NCBI GenBank assembly: GCA_022606425.2
Contig: JAHDVF020001320.1
Location: 620,001 to 684,000 of the forward strand
Reading direction: 5' to 3'
Source of the DNA: Lepidostoma basale
Taxonomy: Eukaryota > Arthropoda > Insecta > Trichoptera > Lepidostomatidae
DNA: 64,000 nt
The position numbers were made by a program, and so were the translations under genes. The notes under the pieces were generated by a model. The model did not search any database. It was given only the letters and a program-made list of their open reading frames with translations, and was not told where the DNA came from. Shown in pieces: positions 21,241 through 33,888 of the stretch (position 1 is the first letter of the stretch; the number at the start of each line of letters is the position of its first letter).

Positions 21241-21689
21241 GTAAGCGTTGTTTTTTACTGTCGTAAATTCATTGATTAATATGTTATATATCTTCTTTTT
21301 GCGAAAAAATTACGTGATAGTTGGTTTGTTATTATCCGCTACGATTTCGCCGCTCGCGATGTCCCCAGACATTAGTCGCCTGATTGCATTTCTTATCTTG
21401 TTCAACTTCGCATCATAACTCAAAGCTTTAAGTCATTGTCAAATGTTTCCTTATTATGGTATTTTCGGAAAATAGAATAAAAGCCGTCACGCAATAAAAT
21501 ATCGCGAGGAAAATCGTTAAGCGTGATCACGATAGAAGCCTCAGCCAGGAAGTTACGCATTCACGCATTCACGAGTATTATTGGTGATTTACTTCATAGG
21601 TATCCAACCTTTTCAAGACCATCGCCATAATTAACAATAATAGTATCATTATATATTTAAAATATATTTATACATTATCAATATCAAAA
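21241..21689. other. Unassigned, with an hAT-like end at 21598
   Basis: 'cataggtatccaacctttt' at 21596-21614 matches the end of the hAT-like element at 45144. The rest is AT-rich. Confidence 0.4.
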
Positions 21690-22602
21690 GGGTTGGATGT
21701 AGGATGTAGGTGCCAAAATGAGCGGAGTGTCAGTAAGCTGTCTCTTGAATGCGGATAACGCTTTCCTACTTGCAAACAACTAGCATGAACTACAAGTCTT
21801 TGTGAATCGTATGTATGAGGTATGCATGCGAAATGATCTAATGATGAATGTGAATAAGTCCAAGAAAATTTTTGAAAAAGAAGAAATCATGACAGTCTGC
21901 AACATTAGCGTGAATGGTGAAAATTTGGAGTAAGTAGATGAGTTCGTGTATTTGGGTAGTTATTTTAAAAAACGATGGGCGAGTGGAGAGGGATATTGAA
22001 AGAAGGGTTGGGGCAGGCAACAAAGTGAATAATGTACTTAAAGTTGTTATCGCAAACAAAAACCTATCCAAATAACCTAAAATGGCAGTGCACAATGGTG
22101 TTCTTCTACCGACCCTTATGTATGGAAGCGAAGCATGGAACTGGCAAATGAAGGATGAAAGTAGAATAAATGCAGTAGAAATGAAATCTCTTAGACGAAT
22201 GTGTGGATACTCTGTGTATGATAGAGTGTCGAATGAAAATATAAGAAGTGAACGCGGTGCGAATGATGATGTTATAAACAAAATAATGTAAGGATCATTA
22301 AGATGGTTTGGACATATGGAAAGAATGTATGAAGAAAGAATGGTAAAAATGTTATATGTTAATGATGTAAATGGAACAAGAAATAGAGGAAGACCGAGGA
22401 AAACGTGGCACGATCAAATAAATCAAATATTGAATGTCGGCCATGTGAGGAGTCAGAGAAATCGACGCGCGTGCATGACACGATATATGAATGTTGAGGA
22501 AGCGAGAGAAATATGTCAGGAAAGAAAAGTGTACTTGTCCATTCTTTCTGCCTACCCCTTCGGGGAGACGGCGTGATGGTTAGTTAGTTAGTTAGTTAAT
22601 AA
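21690..22602 (+). mobile_element. Long RTE-a copy with degenerate RT active site
   Basis: Plus strand: LNADNAFLLANN in place of LYADDA, VNRMYEVCMRNDLMMNVNKS, EFVYLGSYF, MAVHNGVLLPTLMYGSEAW, RRMCGYSVYDRVSNENIRSE, WFGHMERMYEERMVKM, RGRPRKTWHDQINQILNVGH and SAYPFGETA, stop, (GTTA)n. Both Asp codons of the motif are altered or shifted, and several stops are present. Confidence 0.88.
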
Positions 22603-22689
22603 ATATTAACATGACTTGGGCAAATGTAAAGAAATTTATCATATGTAGAGAAAACAAATATCGCATAAAAAGTAGTCATGTTAAGATTA

Positions 22690-22830
22690 TTACAGATAAC
22701 TTAATAATACTTGGGATTTTGGATATATCCATTTCACGTGGTATATTTTTCGACTGACATTTCGGAAATCATTACAGCTTCACGGACAGTCTTCCTCGGA
22801 CACGAGGGACAGCCGATGATGATGATGGAT
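22690..22830. repeat. Decayed family G element
   Basis: 'actgacatttcggaaatcattacag' region (minus GAAATGTC) and flank 'cttgggattttgg' match 15085-15140. Confidence 0.45.
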
Positions 22831-22833
22831 TCA

Positions 22834-23046
22834 CATTTGAATAACTTTTTGGTAACATTGTATTATCAGAACACTTTTTTGTACTTTTCACAATCATGTT
22901 TCGGGACACAAACTTGTCTTCTTCAGTTTATGAATTTTAACGTTCATAACTGGAGAAGGAAATTTGTGTCCCGATACATGTTTATGAAATGTGCAAAAAA
23001 GTGTTGTGATAATACAATACAATGTTACCAAAAAGTTATTCAAATG
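22834..23046. repeat. Foldback repeat with hammerhead-like centre (family I)
   Basis: Arms 22834-22868 and 23009-23046 are near-exact inverted repeats ('aactttttggtaac' / 'gttaccaaaaagtt'). Inside, the minus strand has CTGAAGA, A, GACA-loop-TGTC, CC, GAAAC, ATG; the plus copy reads CTGGAGA and GATAC. Both cores are imperfect. Confidence 0.5.
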
Positions 23047-23744
23047 TATCTTATTGTTTCCTAAAAGTGCTTTTATGCTCTTTGGCATATTGTGCAAGCG
23101 ATAAAATTGGCCAAACTTTATATTCGCACTTGTATAAGTCAACATTTATATCATTATGGTAAGCGCTGCTTCGTTTCAACTTTATTTATCTTACTTCAAC
23201 ATTCCGGATTTCATTATTCCCTAAACAATTGAAGTTTTAATGCTATAGATCCGTATTTACGTAAAAATATTGTTCCCTGAACTTTGTTTGGGATTTCGAG
23301 TCACTACTTTGTTGTTGCAATAAGCTCCTATTATCATTCAACAATACTACGTAATAAGAAAACCTCCACTCCCCGGTACAAAGTTGTTCGGTATAAATAT
23401 GGCGCATGAATCTCTCCGATTAGCCGTCCAAGAGCTTACAGAACACGGGCATTCATTCCTTCGGCATTCTGTGCCGCTCAGTTTCGTTCCTTGGAACTAA
23501 CTTATTCCCTTTACATTCTAACTTTTTACACAAACTTATTCGTACTTTTGCTTCTCGGATTCGTTTCACTTACTTCATTATCAATCCTTAAAGTGCATTT
23601 TCTGATGCATCTTCTTGGCGCATACGTTATTGGTTTGCAGCAAAGCGTAACATATTTGCTGGTTATAGTTTCCCGTTGCTTTCCACATTTTTATACGCCA
23701 GGTTATTTGAACCCAATTACTATGTACAACTTTATTTTGTTAGC
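23047..23744. other. Unassigned sequence
   Basis: Includes a TATA-like 'gtataaatatggcgc' near 23391 and a 91-codon hydrophobic frame (23491-23766). No homology or splice evidence supports a gene. Confidence 0.35.
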
Positions 23745-23895
23745 TATTGATTCTCATAACATGTGATACGTAGCTAATCTATCGACATCTTATTGTCACG
23801 TAAATTCTACACGAACCTGCCAGTAATCGATCTCGGGACCTTCGGTGTAGCAGTCATAGCCCTTAACGCTCTGCCACGAAAGTCGTCACTCGTAC
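23745..23895 (-). mobile_element. SINE3 copy
   Basis: Minus strand: tRNA-like head with A-box-like 'cgtggcagagcgttaag' and a worn B-box ('gagatcgattactgg'), then the body 'acgtgacaataagatg' and 'acatgttatgagaatca'. Confidence 0.65.
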
Positions 23896-23936
23896 TTAAT
23901 TCTGTTTGAACTTTTTACGTTTCAAAGCTTCAAACC

Positions 23937-24808
<872 letters not shown>

Positions 24809-25502
24809 TATTACAATATTTTTAAAAAAGTTCAGCGTGTTCCCTTTTTATCATCACCCCTTTCTCCTCCTTCCGTCTGTGGATCTCGTTCGGCTATGCC
24901 GGGAGTTTGCGAATACTGTGTATTATAAGCGAGTATGGGTATTACTACGCCCACTGTACCGCGCGTATAAACAAACAAACGAATAAGATAACATTTTGTC
25001 TGGGGATGATAAGCACATGGCGCGAAGTTCCAGAGAATCTGCATAATATTATAATATACCTGAGACGACGGCCATAGAGTAACACATCCCGACTGCGGCG
25101 AGGCCTACCGCGGGAATTTCGAAAACTTCATTCCAACATGTATCCACAACTAACTTCAAATTGCTGTTTCCTTACTTTAACCATTGAAACAATAATTTAA
25201 GGTGTATTATTGGATCAAGGCACACATGCAAGAACTTCGTATTCGAATGAATAATTGTAATATGAAAATGAACAAAAATATAAACGACCCACATGAAATG
25301 ACAATAGATAAATACAAAACACATGTTATTTCGAAGACAATCAAAAAACGTCGGCTTGTATTCAGTACACTTTTTAAAAATAAAATAGAGAAGATGTCCC
25401 AAAAAAACTTCATTAAATAAATTGTGATATGTATAATAACAGTGTTTTTAAATTTAAACATATTTTTAAAAAAGTAAATAATAATAAATAATAATAAAAA
25501 TT
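24809..25502. other. Unassigned sequence
   Basis: Moderate GC content to 25140, then AT-rich. A Lys-rich 72-codon frame at 25202-25420 shows no motif. Confidence 0.35.
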
Positions 25503-25652
25503 GTGGCAATGAGGTTCGCAACCCATCACACCGCGACTCCCGTGGGGCGGAAAGAGAAGGATGGAGTGCCGCATCGGTTAAAGTGTGACAGTCCATTATT
25601 TCTGCCTACTCTTTCGGGGAGACGGCGTGATGGTTAGTTAGTTAGTTAGTAC
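25503..25652 (+). mobile_element. SINE2 copy, 5' truncated
   Basis: 'gaggttcgcaacccatcac', 'gatggagtgccgcatcgg' and then the shared RTE 3' tail 'gggagacggcgtgatgg' (GTTA)n. Confidence 0.78.
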
Positions 25653-25883
25653 TACCATAAATGAATCCACGTTAAGATTTTTTATTTTCTCCTTGATCCT
25701 ATTTGTTCCCTCATTTTATATAACATTTTTTATCCAAATTTTGAGAGCGCGAAAAGTTCCTCACGAGATCGGGTTACACTTATTGGGAGGTATTAAAACT
25801 ACTCGTATGTTTTTAAAACTATTTCTTATATAGGTTCCGAAGATTTCACATCTGGGTCATGGGATTTCTTCTTTTCCAACTGA

Positions 25884-26078
25884 TATTGAAGGGGAAAATT
25901 GAGGGACGCCGAGGGCCCGGTAGGAGACAGATGTCCTGGCTGCGAAACATAAGGGATGAACCGGCATCCGAAGAGTGGAGGAGCTATTCCGAGCGGCGCA
26001 GGACAGGGAGAGGTTCACCGGGGTGATCATCAACGTTGGGGGGACCCGACTAAGCACTTGAGGAAGAAGAAGAAAACT
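25884..26078 (+). mobile_element. GAA-family 3' fragment
   Basis: GKIEGRRGPGRRQMSWLRNI, a frameshift, then ERRRTGRGSPG and a (GAA)n tail. Confidence 0.72.
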
Positions 26079-26704
26079 ATGTACTATACTTGGTAAATGA
26101 TCAATTAATAAAATCGTAATCATTAGAAGTACTACAAAGCAATTTTCTATTTAGGCGCAATGATATAAATTTATGTGCATACCGGTCTCCGAGAGTCGAT
26201 GGTACTGGTACCAACATACTCGTATCTAGAGAATAAATCCCAGAAATCCACCAGGGAAATCCCCAAATCTGTTGAGAGATAGCTGGAGTTCAGCATCACA
26301 GGAGGATAATCCTGTAATAATATCCTCTTAATTCAACAACAAAAATTTTAAGATGTATAAAATATACTTATAACATATACAGATAACAAAAAACATATCT
26401 GGACCTCTTACATGTATGGTATTATAGAATATATTATTCCGTTGTTCTAAAGTTTGTTTAAATAGAAACGATCCAATATTGACATGAGACTTGCTCTTGT
26501 CAAAATTGTATACCAATGTTTCTATTGCATTCATACTGCCGTTGATAGTTTAGCAAATAATTTGCACTGGAGCCTTTCGTGGTAGACGGTAGCGGGTTCA
26601 GAAGTAAAGGGGCTTTGAATGAGTCGAGGAGGGTGGCCGTGGCATCTCTTTTGAAGAAACTATGATATTTATAAAATATTATGACTAATTTCAAATTAAT
26701 TAAC
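26079..26704. other. Unassigned AT-rich sequence
   Basis: No element recognised. Confidence 0.35.
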
Positions 26705-26960
26705 TAACTGTACTTTCATATGAAGCACTTAATTTTTGGTATGGCAGTATTCAATATGATATTAATACACTTGTAAATTTTTATTTACATCACTTTATTA
26801 TTTTCAACAACCAACCGGTTTCGCTCCAGCCGTAGCTTCGTCAGGGTTACAAAAGGATATTCAGGGTTACAGTGTATTTTGTAACCATGGCGAAGCTCTG
26901 GCAGGAGCGAAACCGGTTGGTTGTTACAGTGGCTTAAATACAAATTTACAAGTGTAATTA
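26705..26960. repeat. Family C foldback element
   Basis: Outer block 'gaagcacttaatttttgg' and inverted cores: minus 26811-26843 (CTGACGA, A, GCT...AGC, GAAACCGGT) and plus 26891-26922 (ATGGCGA core, intact GAAACCGGTT). Confidence 0.65.
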
Positions 26961-26969
26961 ATACACTTT

Positions 26970-27125
26970 TTTCCACTTTGAGTTTATTTTTTCTGGACAA
27001 AAATTCGAAGGTTTCACTTTCATCATCGGGAGAACGATATAAATTAGTCAATAACTGAAACGTTTATGTCGTTCTTCCCAATGAAACCTTTAAACGTGTC
27101 AAGAATAAATTCGAAAGTAAGAAAA
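26970..27125. repeat. Family L foldback repeat
   Basis: 'cactttgagtttatttttt' and 'aagaataaattcgaaagt' outer parts with inverted 'gggagaacgatataa' / 'gtcgttcttccca' centre. Second copy in the host intron at 60990. Confidence 0.5.
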
Positions 27126-27339
27126 AACCTTTTTAATTCATAAAATTATTATCAATGTGAATTTCGACAGTGTAAACACATTGTTTATTTATAATACATA
27201 TATTTATATATTAATAATAATGTTTAATGATTAAACAATTTACCTATCTCTTAAAAAAAATAAAAATTGTATCTCGGAAACAAGTATTAAAATTTTAATT
27301 CGCTTATGAAATTAAAATAACTTTATTTATAATCCACAA

Positions 27340-27430
27340 CAAATTTTAAAAAAACACGACATGTTTCGGGGGATACCTCCATCTTCAGATGTAAATATAT
27401 AATAAAAACTAAACAATGAAACACTAATAT
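27340..27430 (-). repeat. Family F half-element
   Basis: Minus core 27358-27388: CTGAAGA, T, GGAGG-TAT-CCCCC hairpin with one mismatch, GAAA, ACATGT, C. Confidence 0.6.
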
Positions 27431-27439
27431 AAAAAACGT

Positions 27440-27560
27440 TTTACACTGTTAAATTAAAAACTTTGTTTTGTGTATCACAATTGTATTTTTATTTTTGGCG
27501 ACAGCTGTTTCGTCAACCTATTTTGACATCATCAGGTGTTACAATAATATATAGTATGTC
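27440..27560 (-). repeat. Family A half-element
   Basis: Matches 47325-47480 closely ('taaattaaaaactttg', 'gttacaataatatat'). Confidence 0.65.
27500..27535 (-). ncRNA. Hammerhead-like motif, family A
   Basis: Minus strand: CTGATGA, extra T, GTCAA-aatag-TTGAC hairpin, GAAA, ACAGCTGT, C. All core bases fit. Confidence 0.55.
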
Positions 27561-27939
27561 AAATTTTCGTGATTTTTCGAACCTTTTCGAAAAAGGTTAC
27601 GTTTTTCAATATTTTGTGGATTATGAACAAAGTTATTTTCCATTTCCTAAGTGTATTACTATGGAATTCCACAGTATTTATGCCTTAGCTTTCAATAATT
27701 TGATTAAAATTTTATATTAGAATTAGATACCATACACATATACCAAGTATGGAGTGAACACAAAGCTGATAAGACCGGTTGCTTTCCTTTAAGAAGGAAG
27801 CACCGCGTGTGTCTGAGTGAACGGGGCTTTCACTTTTTGGTTTGATATCACAAAAGATACATGTAAGGATGTATGAAAGATGATGAAATGTTTGATGAAA
27901 TAATGAAATCTGATGCAAATATGCAATAAACCCTGGTGG

Positions 27940-28150
27940 GAAAATAAACGATATACCCATCTCCTGCTTGATATATGCTGATGACTCTGTTTAAATCGCT
28001 GAAAACATATAAAATCTACAAGTCTTAGTTTCAAGTATGTACGAAATATGGAATAAAAATGATCTAGTGGTGTGTTTCAAGTGTAAAGTTATGGTATTTG
28101 AAATGGAAGAATTTATTGTCGGTGACGAGTATTTGCAAGTTGGTAAGCCG
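27940..28150 (+). mobile_element. RTE fragment with YADD
   Basis: Plus strand: SCLIYADDSV, stop, IAENI, stop, NLQVLVSSMYEIWNKNDLVV and KVMVFEMEEFIV. YADD is encoded at 27974-27985. Only the palm-to-thumb piece remains. The region 27720-27940 upstream is unassigned. Confidence 0.75.
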
Positions 28151-28194
28151 AGATGCGATTCACCCAATCAAGCATGTTTCGATAGATAGATTTA

Positions 28195-28920
28195 TAAAAT
28201 TTGAATGTTTTTTTGAACATTGATGTAAAACATATGAAATAATTATACGAATGAAAATATCTATTTTATACTGGTTATATTATAAAAAAAACTAACTAAC
28301 TAACCATCATGCTGTCTCCCCGAAGGGGTATGCAGAAATAATGGACTGGCATACTTTTCTTTCCTGGCATATTTCTCTCGCTTTCTCAACATTCGTACAT
28401 CGTGTCGTTCACGCGCGTCGATTTCTCTGACTCCTCACATGGCTGACATTCAATATTTGATTTATTTGATCGTGCCACGGTTTCCTTGGTCTTCCTCGAT
28501 TTCTGGTTCCATTATTTTACAATTTATTCTTCATTCATTCTTTCCATATGTCCAAACCATCTTAATGATCCTTTCATTATTTTGTTCATAGTTCCATCCA
28601 TCATTCGCACCGCATTCACTTCTTATATTTTCATTCGACACTCTATCATATACAGAATATCCACACATTCGTCTAAGAGATCTCATTTCTACTGAATTTA
28701 TTCTACTTTCATCCTTCTTTTGCTAGTTCCATGCTTCGCTTCCATACATTATATTATAACTTATGATAATGACATGTTTCATCTTTTTAAAACGTTATCA
28801 AATGTCAGATTCAATTCAAACATTTCATCATGCCTTAGAAAGCCGAAATATGCCATTCCCATAAATTATAATAAACCTTCTAGAAAACGGAGGTTTTCAT
28901 TCGATAAAATATATTAAATG
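28195..28920. repeat. Family E foldback interrupted by RTE-a
   Basis: Left arm 28200-28284, RTE-a insertion 28285-28749, then right portion 28750-28920 with a minus core (28771-28801, U3/A8) and a degraded plus core (28826-28858). Confidence 0.7.
28285..28749 (-). mobile_element. RTE-a copy nested in family E, 9-bp duplication
   Basis: TATATTATA at 28276-28284 and 28750-28758 flanks the element exactly. Tail (GTTA)n at the low end; body covers SAYPFGET to LMYGSEAW with a deletion near 28505. Confidence 0.85.
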
Positions 28921-29990
28921 TGCAAGAATATTTTCATAATTGCTATGACTACTGTGTATTATTAACGAGGGGGTGTTAATATTTTATTTTATTTTAAAGT
29001 GGGTGGTGGTTAGGAAAAGGTTGGGACCTTTGGTTGAGTAAATGGTTTATTAATAATTTGGTACCTCGAAATCTTGCCTTTCAATTGAATATTGCATTCG
29101 TCATTTAACTCTTAAGACACTAACTAATCATACGAGTACTATACGTCTTGATATTCGGAGGTAGAGGTAGGGTCGAAGCACCAGTATTTGACCACCCCCC
29201 AGTAAATGACCGATGGTTAATAAAACAAAATATAATAAGAATTGCTCTATGTGTCCAGTCAAAAAACTTTAATCCCAAGAAACTATGACAAAAAAGGTGG
29301 GCAGAGACAACTGTTGGTAAGAAACAAAACAGTTTTGAACTGTGCCTTGTCAAACGGTAAAAGTGCGTCTTCCCGTTGTTGTTCTGAGATTGTTAGTAGT
29401 TTTTTATAAGGAAAAGTGTGGTAAGTGTTTTTTTATGTTATTTCTTATGCAATTCTTTGAATATTTCCATTTTTTATATGTTAGGTTGTTTCATAATGTG
29501 ACAATGTAACAAAACCTATGTATTGTATCAATATAACCTGAAGTGGTCAATTACTGGTGATTGTGCTATTTTTTTAAAGAAATATTAATTTCAATAGTAA
29601 TACTCATATTTCAATCAAAAAGTTAGAGAATTTAGAGAAGTCAGTGTGTTTTTTATTGTTTTCTTTTATTTTGTACGCTGAAATAATGAAATTAATGCCT
29701 TTAATGTGGATTTCAGTACAAGCTGAACTTTGAACGGTCATTCATTGGTGCTTTGACCCTTTTTCAATCTAGCATTTCCAGCAAGTACCCTCAACTGAAA
29801 TGCGATGCATAAGACATTAATTATTTCATATTTTATACAGAAGGATAAGGAAGGGGAATTCAATGAAAACTAACGAAGCTATACTCGTATCGTGAATGGA
29901 TGTTTGTACCTGGGAGCCATAAAGTCTCAAGTGAATTAGTTCGGAATGAGTTATGATAGTCATATAAGATTTTCATAATGTTTTGAAAAC
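28921..29990. other. Unassigned 1-kb block
   Basis: No match to any repeat family here. 29120-29420 is the least AT-rich part; its minus frame (29353-29120) is open for 77 codons with no motif. Confidence 0.35.
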
Positions 29991-30024
29991 CTTCTATAGT
30001 GTATATGTAGCTCCTTTCTAAGTG

Positions 30025-30590
30025 AATGGAGCTTTAAAAATAGTTATTGGAAACAAGAATTTATCAATAAAAGCAAAAACGGCCGTTCACAGTGGAGTTC
30101 TGGTCCCAACTCTAATGTATGGAAGCGAAGCATGAAACTGGCAGAAGAAGGATGAGAGCAGAATAAATGCGGTAGAGATGAGGTCCCTAAGACATTTGTG
30201 TGGTAGAACGATATACGACAGAATCTCAAATGCTGATATAAGAAAGGAATGTAGAGCGGAAGAAGGTATTATGAACAAAATTATGAAAGGATCGCTGCGT
30301 TGGTTCGGACATATGGAACGCATGGATGGAGAAAGAATGGTTAAGAAAGTATACGTTAATGATGTAAATGGAGTACGAAGTCGAGGCAGACCGAGGAAAA
30401 CATGGCATGACCAAATTAATCCAATTTTAAAGGTTGTCATGTTAGAAGTCGGAGGAATTGACGTGCGTGTATGACTCGTTGTATGAATGTGGAGGAAGCT
30501 AGAGAGGTTTGCCAGGATAGAGTAGTGTAGCGGTCCATTCTCTCTGCCTACCCCTGTGGGGAAACGGCGTGATGGTTTTGTTTGTTTGTG
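30025..30590 (+). mobile_element. RTE-b copy
   Basis: KIVIGNKNLSIKAKTAVHSG-type start, LMYGSEA, stop, then an open frame 30178-30474: RRL/RHLCGRTIYDRISNADIR, RWFGHMERMDGERMVKKVY and RGRPRKTWHDQINPIL. It ends with a TTTG-rich tail. Very close to 7306-8068. Confidence 0.85.
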
Positions 30591-30624
30591 TGCTTAGTGT
30601 ATAATTATCCGAATAGCTTGAACG

Positions 30625-30724
30625 ACTTGGATGCGTAAGGGACAAGACAAAAACGAGTGTAGAAAATTTGAAGATGCCTATATCCAGCGGGGGTGGGTAA
30701 AAGGCTAAAGAAGAAGAAGAAGTG
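30625..30724 (+). mobile_element. GAA-family 3' scrap
   Basis: 'gcctatatccagcgg' followed by (GAA)n, the usual 3' end. Confidence 0.55.
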
Positions 30725-30880
30725 TGTAATGGCGCGATGTTACGAGAGAAAGATTGAATTTTTTGTCTGTAACTGAATACGTTCAAAAGCCTTGTGACTT
30801 TTATTTATAACGTCTCATATACTGAAATCCCGCAGTTGTAGGAAATTCAAATAAAATGATACGGTCTACACTTTGTATTT

Positions 30881-30939
30881 CTGGCAGACCTGTGTTTCCT
30901 CAACCAATACCGGCTTTCCATGTCTTTGTCAGGTGCCAG
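30881..30939 (-). ncRNA. Possible hammerhead-like motif, family M
   Basis: Minus strand: CTGGCA then C, CTGACAAAGA, a poor stem II, GGAAAC, ACAG loop, GTC and TGCCAG. The outer CTGGCA / TGCCAG (30934-30939 and 30881-30886) would make a clean stem I. The core is longer than CTGANGA, so the call is weak. Confidence 0.3.
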
Positions 30940-31142
30940 CATTCGGAACTAGCATCCGCAGGCGGCAAAATGCAAACAGCCGGTACATTCAGTGTGTTGG
31001 ATACGCGTTCAACATTTTCTTTTTGAGACGCTATAAAATTCCAGGCTAGATCTGATTCAATATATTTCAATTCTATCCTGAATTCCTAGATTTGTTTTTC
31101 CTTGTGCAATATACGTAATAGCAATTGACGATTTTTTATGAA

Positions 31143-31393
31143 TGAAGACTACAGGGGAAAAACTAGGAATGTCAGTTAAAATTCAAAATAAATGTAATAA
31201 TGCCATCTGGCGACATTTGTACGTATCTATCCACAGTAAAATTTTCATATTCAAAAATCATGTGTGTCATCGACTATGGCCCGTTAATCGATTGCTAATT
31301 GCTAAGAAATATATAGACTTTGATTAGCTTCATTCTCAATTTATTCTAATTAACCTTTTACTGACATTCCTTGTTTTTCCCCTGTAGTCTTCA
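31143..31393. mobile_element. MITE-like element with ~38-bp inverted ends
   Basis: 31143-31180 and 31356-31393 are inverted repeats with two or three differences; ends TGAAGACTACAGGGG. The interior is AT-rich with no ORF of note. Confidence 0.72.
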
Positions 31394-31885
31394 ATTGAAA
31401 CCCTTAATTTTTTTCACTTTTAAAGTTTTAAAATCGAAAAATAAAACAGTGTTTTAACCTTTCCCTTACGGTGCTAAAATAAAAACGCGCGTTCCGGTGT
31501 TGGGTAGTCAGTACGCGATCAAAAATTTGTGATTTTAAATCGGAAAAATTAGAACATTCATAGCTAATCCCCTCAATTAATTATAATTGAAGTCAAAAAT
31601 TATAATATTTGAGATTTATTTGCTAAAAACATTAAAAACAAACATCTGGCAACGCTCACGGAACGGGCATAGGTCCGATTTGGTTGCAAGCCCGAGAGCT
31701 ACTGCCGGCGGCAGTGATACTTTGAGTTCCTTGCGCTTCCACAATGAAGTATGCAAGATTGAGATGCGAATATAGTGTCGGGCACTCACAGCGCTGTTTA
31801 TACATGAATTTGTTTCCGATGTTCACAGAATACCTCCGATGTACCCGATATATTCAGATTATTATTAATATTATTTTTTGAAAAA
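31394..31885. other. Unassigned sequence
   Basis: GC-richer block at 31640-31790; no element recognised. Confidence 0.35.
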
Positions 31886-32330
31886 ACTAACTAACTAACT
31901 AACCATCACGCCGTTTCCCCGAAAGGGTAGACAGAAAGAATGAACTGCAACACTTTAATCGATGCTGCACTCCATTCTTCTCTTTTCGCCAACGCGAGAG
32001 ACGCGGTGTGATGGGTTGCGAACCTCATCGCCACCAATAGGCATCTCCCGCGCACACTTCAATCATTCAACGTCTACATAATAAATCTAAAACAAATTAT
32101 ACAAAATACAATGATAGAAAATAAAATAACACATAAAAATAATTTAACACATAATGTTCTTTTAGATGGTGCACTTGTCGTCAGCTGGACGATCCGGACA
32201 TTAATTTGTGTTTATTTAATTTTTTATTCCACTTTTTTCATTTTATTTAGGCACTTATCACAATCCAACACCAGCAAAAACTTGAAAATTTGATTGAAGA
32301 ATTTATTCAAATTGTCATTGGAATTTTTAT
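31886..32330 (-). mobile_element. Full-length SINE2 copy
   Basis: About 445 bp. In sense: AT-rich 5' region from 'ccaatgacaatttgaata', a middle with 'gtccggatcgtccagc' and 'gacaagtgcaccatcta', the GC-rich box 'gcaacccatcacaccgcg', and the RTE-type 3' end with (GTTA)n. Confidence 0.8.
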
Positions 32331-32511
32331 TCATTGTTATTTTTTGAATAAATCCGTAAATATATTATGGAGGAATACCTTAAATCTTTACCTTGTATTA
32401 ATTATATTTGTAGAGATATTGATGGTTATTAGAAGCAACGTGTAGAAGATACCCATTATAAGGAAGGGAGGGTTAATTCAACATTTTGAATGTACACAAA
32501 TTCTTGTAGAC

Positions 32512-32703
32512 AAATACTGGATTTTACCCATTGCGGATAAATTATTTTTTTATAAGGATTAATTGTATCTCAATAGAGACGAATATGTAAGTTGTTTTTT
32601 TGGGAACAGAATATGGTGGTCGAGGTGCTTACAGGACTTATGACCTGTCATTGGTTGGGTTGAGCGATCGCTTTATGTTTAACAACATTCCCCATTCCGC
32701 CCT
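32512..32703. repeat. Dispersed repeat X, inverted copy
   Basis: Reverse-complement match to 5872-6045, bounded by 'ctggattttacccattgcgg' and 'acattccccattccg'. Confidence 0.6.
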
Positions 32704-33044
32704 TCTTACGATCACCAAGTGTTTTAATTCATAAAAAATTCGTCATTATGGTATTCCACAGTGATAACGCCATAAGTTTATCTAAAAATAAAAGTTATTG
32801 TTTTCCTAGTGTCGTTTCCGTTTCACTATAATAGATGATCTACGAAGACCAAATCACGTTCGTAACTTGTAAAGTCCGTTCATTTCAGGGAGAATGTTTG
32901 CAATAGTGTGAGTGACAGTGCGTTTCGAAAAAAGTTTGACACTGTTTTAATTTTATCTTTTATAGTTAAATCAGTTGAAACTTGTTATGAGTGGAATAAA
33001 ACTCAATTTATTAAAAATATATATTTATAATTTACGTTGCATGA

Positions 33045-33118
33045 AATTTTAGAAAGCGAGAGAAGTGAATAACTTCGGCATTCCCTTTCGGGGAGCGGCG
33101 TGTTGATTAGTTAGTTTG
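33045..33118 (+). mobile_element. RTE 3' scrap
   Basis: Final ~70 bp including 'ccctttcggggagcgg' and GTTA repeats. Confidence 0.5.
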
Positions 33119-33119
33119 T

Positions 33120-33315
33120 TCTCTTCTTCGATGGCCCTGCAGCCCATAACAAGCCTCTAGTATTCTTCGCCTCCAACTCCTTTTATCCTCCGCTTCGACC
33201 CTCCAATCTGACACTCGTAACAATTTCGCCCCATCTCTCCCAACTTCATCCTCCCATCGCACCCCTGGTCGTCCAATTGGTCTTCTACCACCTGGGTGCC
33301 ACTCCAGCAATTTTC
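33120..33315 (-). mobile_element. RT C-terminal fragment
   Basis: Minus frame 33310-33107 open for 67 codons: LEWHPGGRRPIGRPGVRWED and SWRRRILEACYGLQGHRRRE. Fits the Gly-Arg-Pro box found at the end of these RTs. Confidence 0.75.
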
Positions 33316-33870
33316 AATCAATCAAATCAATTTATTTTCTCAAAAGATATTACAAACAACAATTTTAGTTCAAGGCATCTATTGAGAACAGGTAAAACAT
33401 AAAAATATATAATAGCAGGAACGCATGAGAGATGGTTCGAGATTAGGAATACAAGATATTCTTCAAAGTCAAGAGTATTTGTCTTTTTAACGTACTTTCA
33501 CGAATATGAAAGACGTCGATCTCCGAAGCGATCATGTTCAGCAATTTGATTGCTCTCCCCACCGGCATCACCAGAGGCAGGTTGGTTCTGCATGCTGGGA
33601 GATAAAACAGTCTGTGCTGACGCTGTCGAAGATTACCATCTGGAACATAAAGATGGATAGCCTCCAAGATAACGGAGTTCTCAAAGAATCCCCTGATAAG
33701 TCTGAAGAAATGGGTAAGTGTGCACCCATCACTTCTTATCTGCAAACTATTGGTCCCCAACATGCCCAAGAGGATCTTTTTGGGGTTCGCGATGACGGCA
33801 TCTTCTGCACGTGACCGGCCCATCTCAGTCTATTCAGTCTGACCTGGGCGGAGAGACTGGGAACTAGTTA
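33316..33870 (-). mobile_element. LINE C-terminal end with an intact 126-codon frame
   Basis: Minus frame 33823-33443: MGRSRAEDAVIANPKKIL, HLYVPDGNLRQRQHRLFYLP, ACRTNLPLVMPVGRAIKLLN. The HRLFYLPACRTN block resembles the C-terminal Tyr/Pro/Arg/Thr box of Jockey/CR1-group LINEs. The 3' end near 33316 is 'ttgattgattg'-like, typical for such elements. Confidence 0.7.
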
Positions 33871-33888
33871 GTTACGAGTATTATACTT

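Noticed and set aside
23491..23766. 91-codon hydrophobic ORF preceded by a TATA-like sequence
   Set aside because: AT-rich codons give Leu/Phe/Tyr by chance; no homology or splice evidence.
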